6,909 nucleotides of DNA. Origin: JBBDRV01 sp040905285. GTDB lineage: Bacteria > Bacteroidota > Rhodothermia > Balneolales > Balneolaceae. How positions within the stretch are numbered: the stretch's first letter is position 1; each line of letters opens with the position of its first letter. The stretch is from the NCBI GenBank assembly GCA_040905285.1, contig JBBDRV010000119.1:1-6909 (forward strand). Direction: 5' to 3'. Shown here piece after piece: positions 5,459-6,909 of the stretch. The notes under the pieces are model-generated. The model saw nothing but the letters and a program-made list of their open reading frames with translations. It ran no database searches and had not been told where the DNA came from. A program made the translations under genes and the position numbers.

Positions 5459-6909
5459 ATGAGTCCTATCAGGAATATCAAACGCAGGGATCAATACATC
5501 GAACGGGATCCCGCAAGAGTTATCTGCCGTCTGCATCTGCCGGGCGGAAGTCCGGCCCGTGCCAATAAAATTATTGCCCGCATTCTCAAGCTGACGAATC
5601 AGGAGGCAAAAGAGTTGCTTGAACGTATTCTTCAGAACTTTGAGGAAAGGCATAAAAATATCGAACGAGTCTTCGAACGTCATTTCCAGAATGTGGCCGA
5701 CCTCCTGTACAAAGGTGAAAATCCCTCATTAAACCAGCATCAGAAGCTTTTACTGGGAGCCTGCTTCAGCATGGAATATGCCATTGAGTCCGCGGCACTG
5801 TTTAATCCGTCTATCGTGCTGCACCCCAATCAAAGCGGCCTGCCGAAAAACAGTCTTCGTTTTATCATGAGCCTGCGGGCGGTCGGCGAAGGCCATATTT
5901 CCTCTATTGTTTTCCGGAGCGGAATTATAGATGCGGAAGGCCACCTGAAGTTTGACCCGGTCAGCCCGCATGTAGATACACCTGACCTGGAGTTGAATCC
6001 TGTTTACGAACGGGAATTTTTCAGGTCGAAACTCAGGGAAATCGGGGAATGCAACGAGATTGCCTCTCACATTCTGGACCAGCTCCCGGAAACATTCAAC
6101 TATCATCAGCTGGAAAAGATCATGTCGGAATTAAATGATGATCCGATTTTTGCACCGGAAAGACAGTTCGAGTGCATTCACCGGATAAACTGGCTGGTCA
6201 ATTCCAATTACCGGCTGGACTTTCCGCCGGAGCACCTGATTTCCGAACGGGTGATATTTCCCGCATCTGAAATAGAGAGCGGCGGCATTGAGGACGCCCG
6301 GTTCGTGCAGTTTCACGATGAGAGCGGAGAGCAGATCTACTATGCCACCTACACGGCCTACAACGGCCGAAGCATTATGCCGCAGTTAATAGAAACGAGG
6401 GATTTTGAGCATTTCAAGGTAAGCACCCTGAATGGCGAGGCTGTGCAGAACAAGGGACTGGCCCTGTTTCCGCGTAAAATCAAGGGGCGTTATGCCATGC
6501 TGTCCCGCCAGGACGGGGAGAATAACTACATCATGTTTTCCGATAAGCTCCATGTCTGGAAAGAATCACAAATTATCCAGAAGCCGGTCGAGCCCTGGGA
6601 ATACATCCAGATCGGCAATTGCGGCTCTCCCCTCGAAACCCACCGGGGCTGGCTCGTCCTGACCCATGGAGTCGGGCCGATGCGCGTCTATTCCATCGGT
6701 GCCATTTTACTTGACCGGGATGATCCTACGAAGGTCATCGCCCGGATGAGGGAGCCTCTGCTTCGTCCGCACGAAGAGCAGCGGGAAGGGTACGTGCCGA
6801 ATGTCGTCTATACCTGCGGAGCCATTTTCCACCTTGATGAACTGATCATTCCCTACTCCATGTCGGATGTTCAGGCCGGGGTGGTCAATGTGCCTGTCGA
6901 TGATTTGTT
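5459..6909 (+). CDS. GH130 protein with extra N-terminal domain (3' end cut)
   Basis: The frame is open for 483 codons to the window edge. ATG 5459 is the first possible start, since in-frame TGA codons lie at 5453 and 5432. Residues 1-190 are an extension absent from the upstream GH130 gene: helical, with a charged stretch (about 35-85) then ALFNPSIVLHPNQSGLP (113-129) and RFIMSLRAVGEGHISSI (134-150), a pattern I recall from GH130 proteins of about 490 residues. The propeller follows, with GGIEDAR (275-281; candidate acid D279), LFPRKIKGRYAMLSR (336-350), GWLVLTHG (397-404; H403) and GYVPNVVYTCGA (444-455). At the position of R140 in the upstream protein it has K332, so phosphate or substrate handling may differ. 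Probably only a few C-terminal residues are missing. The gap to the preceding gene is 48 bases, without a clear Shine-Dalgarno site or terminator. Phosphorylase, hydrolase or synthesis-direction activity are all possible. Confidence 0.85.
   Translation, partial: MSPIRNIKRRDQYIERDPARVICRLHLPGGSPARANKIIARILKLTNQEAKELLERILQNFEERHKNIERVFERHFQNVADLLYKGENPSLNQHQKLLLGACFSMEYAIESAALFNPSIVLHPNQSGLPKNSLRFIMSLRAVGEGHISSIVFRSGIIDAEGHLKFDPVSPHVDTPDLELNPVYEREFFRSKLREIGECNEIASHILDQLPETFNYHQLEKIMSELNDDPIFAPERQFECIHRINWLVNSNYRLDFPPEHLISERVIFPASEIESGGIEDARFVQFHDESGEQIYYATYTAYNGRSIMPQLIETRDFEHFKVSTLNGEAVQNKGLALFPRKIKGRYAMLSRQDGENNYIMFSDKLHVWKESQIIQKPVEPWEYIQIGNCGSPLETHRGWLVLTHGVGPMRVYSIGAILLDRDDPTKVIARMREPLLRPHEEQREGYVPNVVYTCGAIFHLDELIIPYSMSDVQAGVVNVPVDDL

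Noticed and set aside
1..6909. tRNA or rRNA genes, CRISPR arrays, insertion sequences, attachment sites
   Set aside because: No cloverleaf-like segment, rRNA-like block, regularly spaced repeat, transposase motif or flanking terminal repeat was seen on either strand.

Overview
The window is about half G+C and looks like a bacterial chromosome segment. All convincing genes lie on the + strand. The left 960 bases hold only two small unrecognised reading frames and a lot of DNA or RNA structure. The right 5.9 kb is a tight operon of carbohydrate enzymes running off the right edge. The organism cannot be fixed from the sequence. Weak or absent Shine-Dalgarno sites inside the operon, the moderate G+C, and the style of the proteins (a GT4 enzyme fused to an alpha/alpha-toroid, and GH130 proteins of the roughly 490-residue type) suggest something in or near Bacteroidota/Balneolota, but this is a guess.

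Layout. 1-112: sequence before the first gene, with a strong ribosome binding site at its end. 113-340: 75-residue orphan protein, followed at once by a long stem-loop (341-389). 420-471: two copies of a 21-bp tandem repeat leading directly into a TATAAT box. 495-530: an 8-bp hairpin. 547-681: possible 44-residue small protein. 682-962: a 281-base leader without a convincing gene. It contains a 27-bp dyad (717-743), a GC-rich hairpin (766-802) inside a possible three-way RNA junction (710-809), a 10-bp palindrome (891-900) and a 20-bp near-perfect palindrome (912-931) that ends 31 bp before the first operon gene.

Operon. 963-3353: GT4-like glycosyltransferase domain fused to a C-terminal alpha/alpha-toroid domain. 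3353-4459: a second, canonical GT4 glycosyltransferase, its ATG overlapping the preceding stop. 4475-5410: compact GH130 protein (beta-mannoside phosphorylase family). 5459-6909: a second GH130 protein with an additional N-terminal domain of about 190 residues, cut by the window edge just before its expected C-terminus.

None of the four enzymes shows a signal peptide or membrane segment, so the set appears cytoplasmic. Two synthesis-type enzymes beside two phosphorolysis-type enzymes suggest one intracellular mannose-containing oligosaccharide or reserve glycan being built, remodelled and turned over through mannose 1-phosphate. The substrate is inferred from family knowledge only. The palindromes just upstream are good candidates for the operon's regulatory sites.
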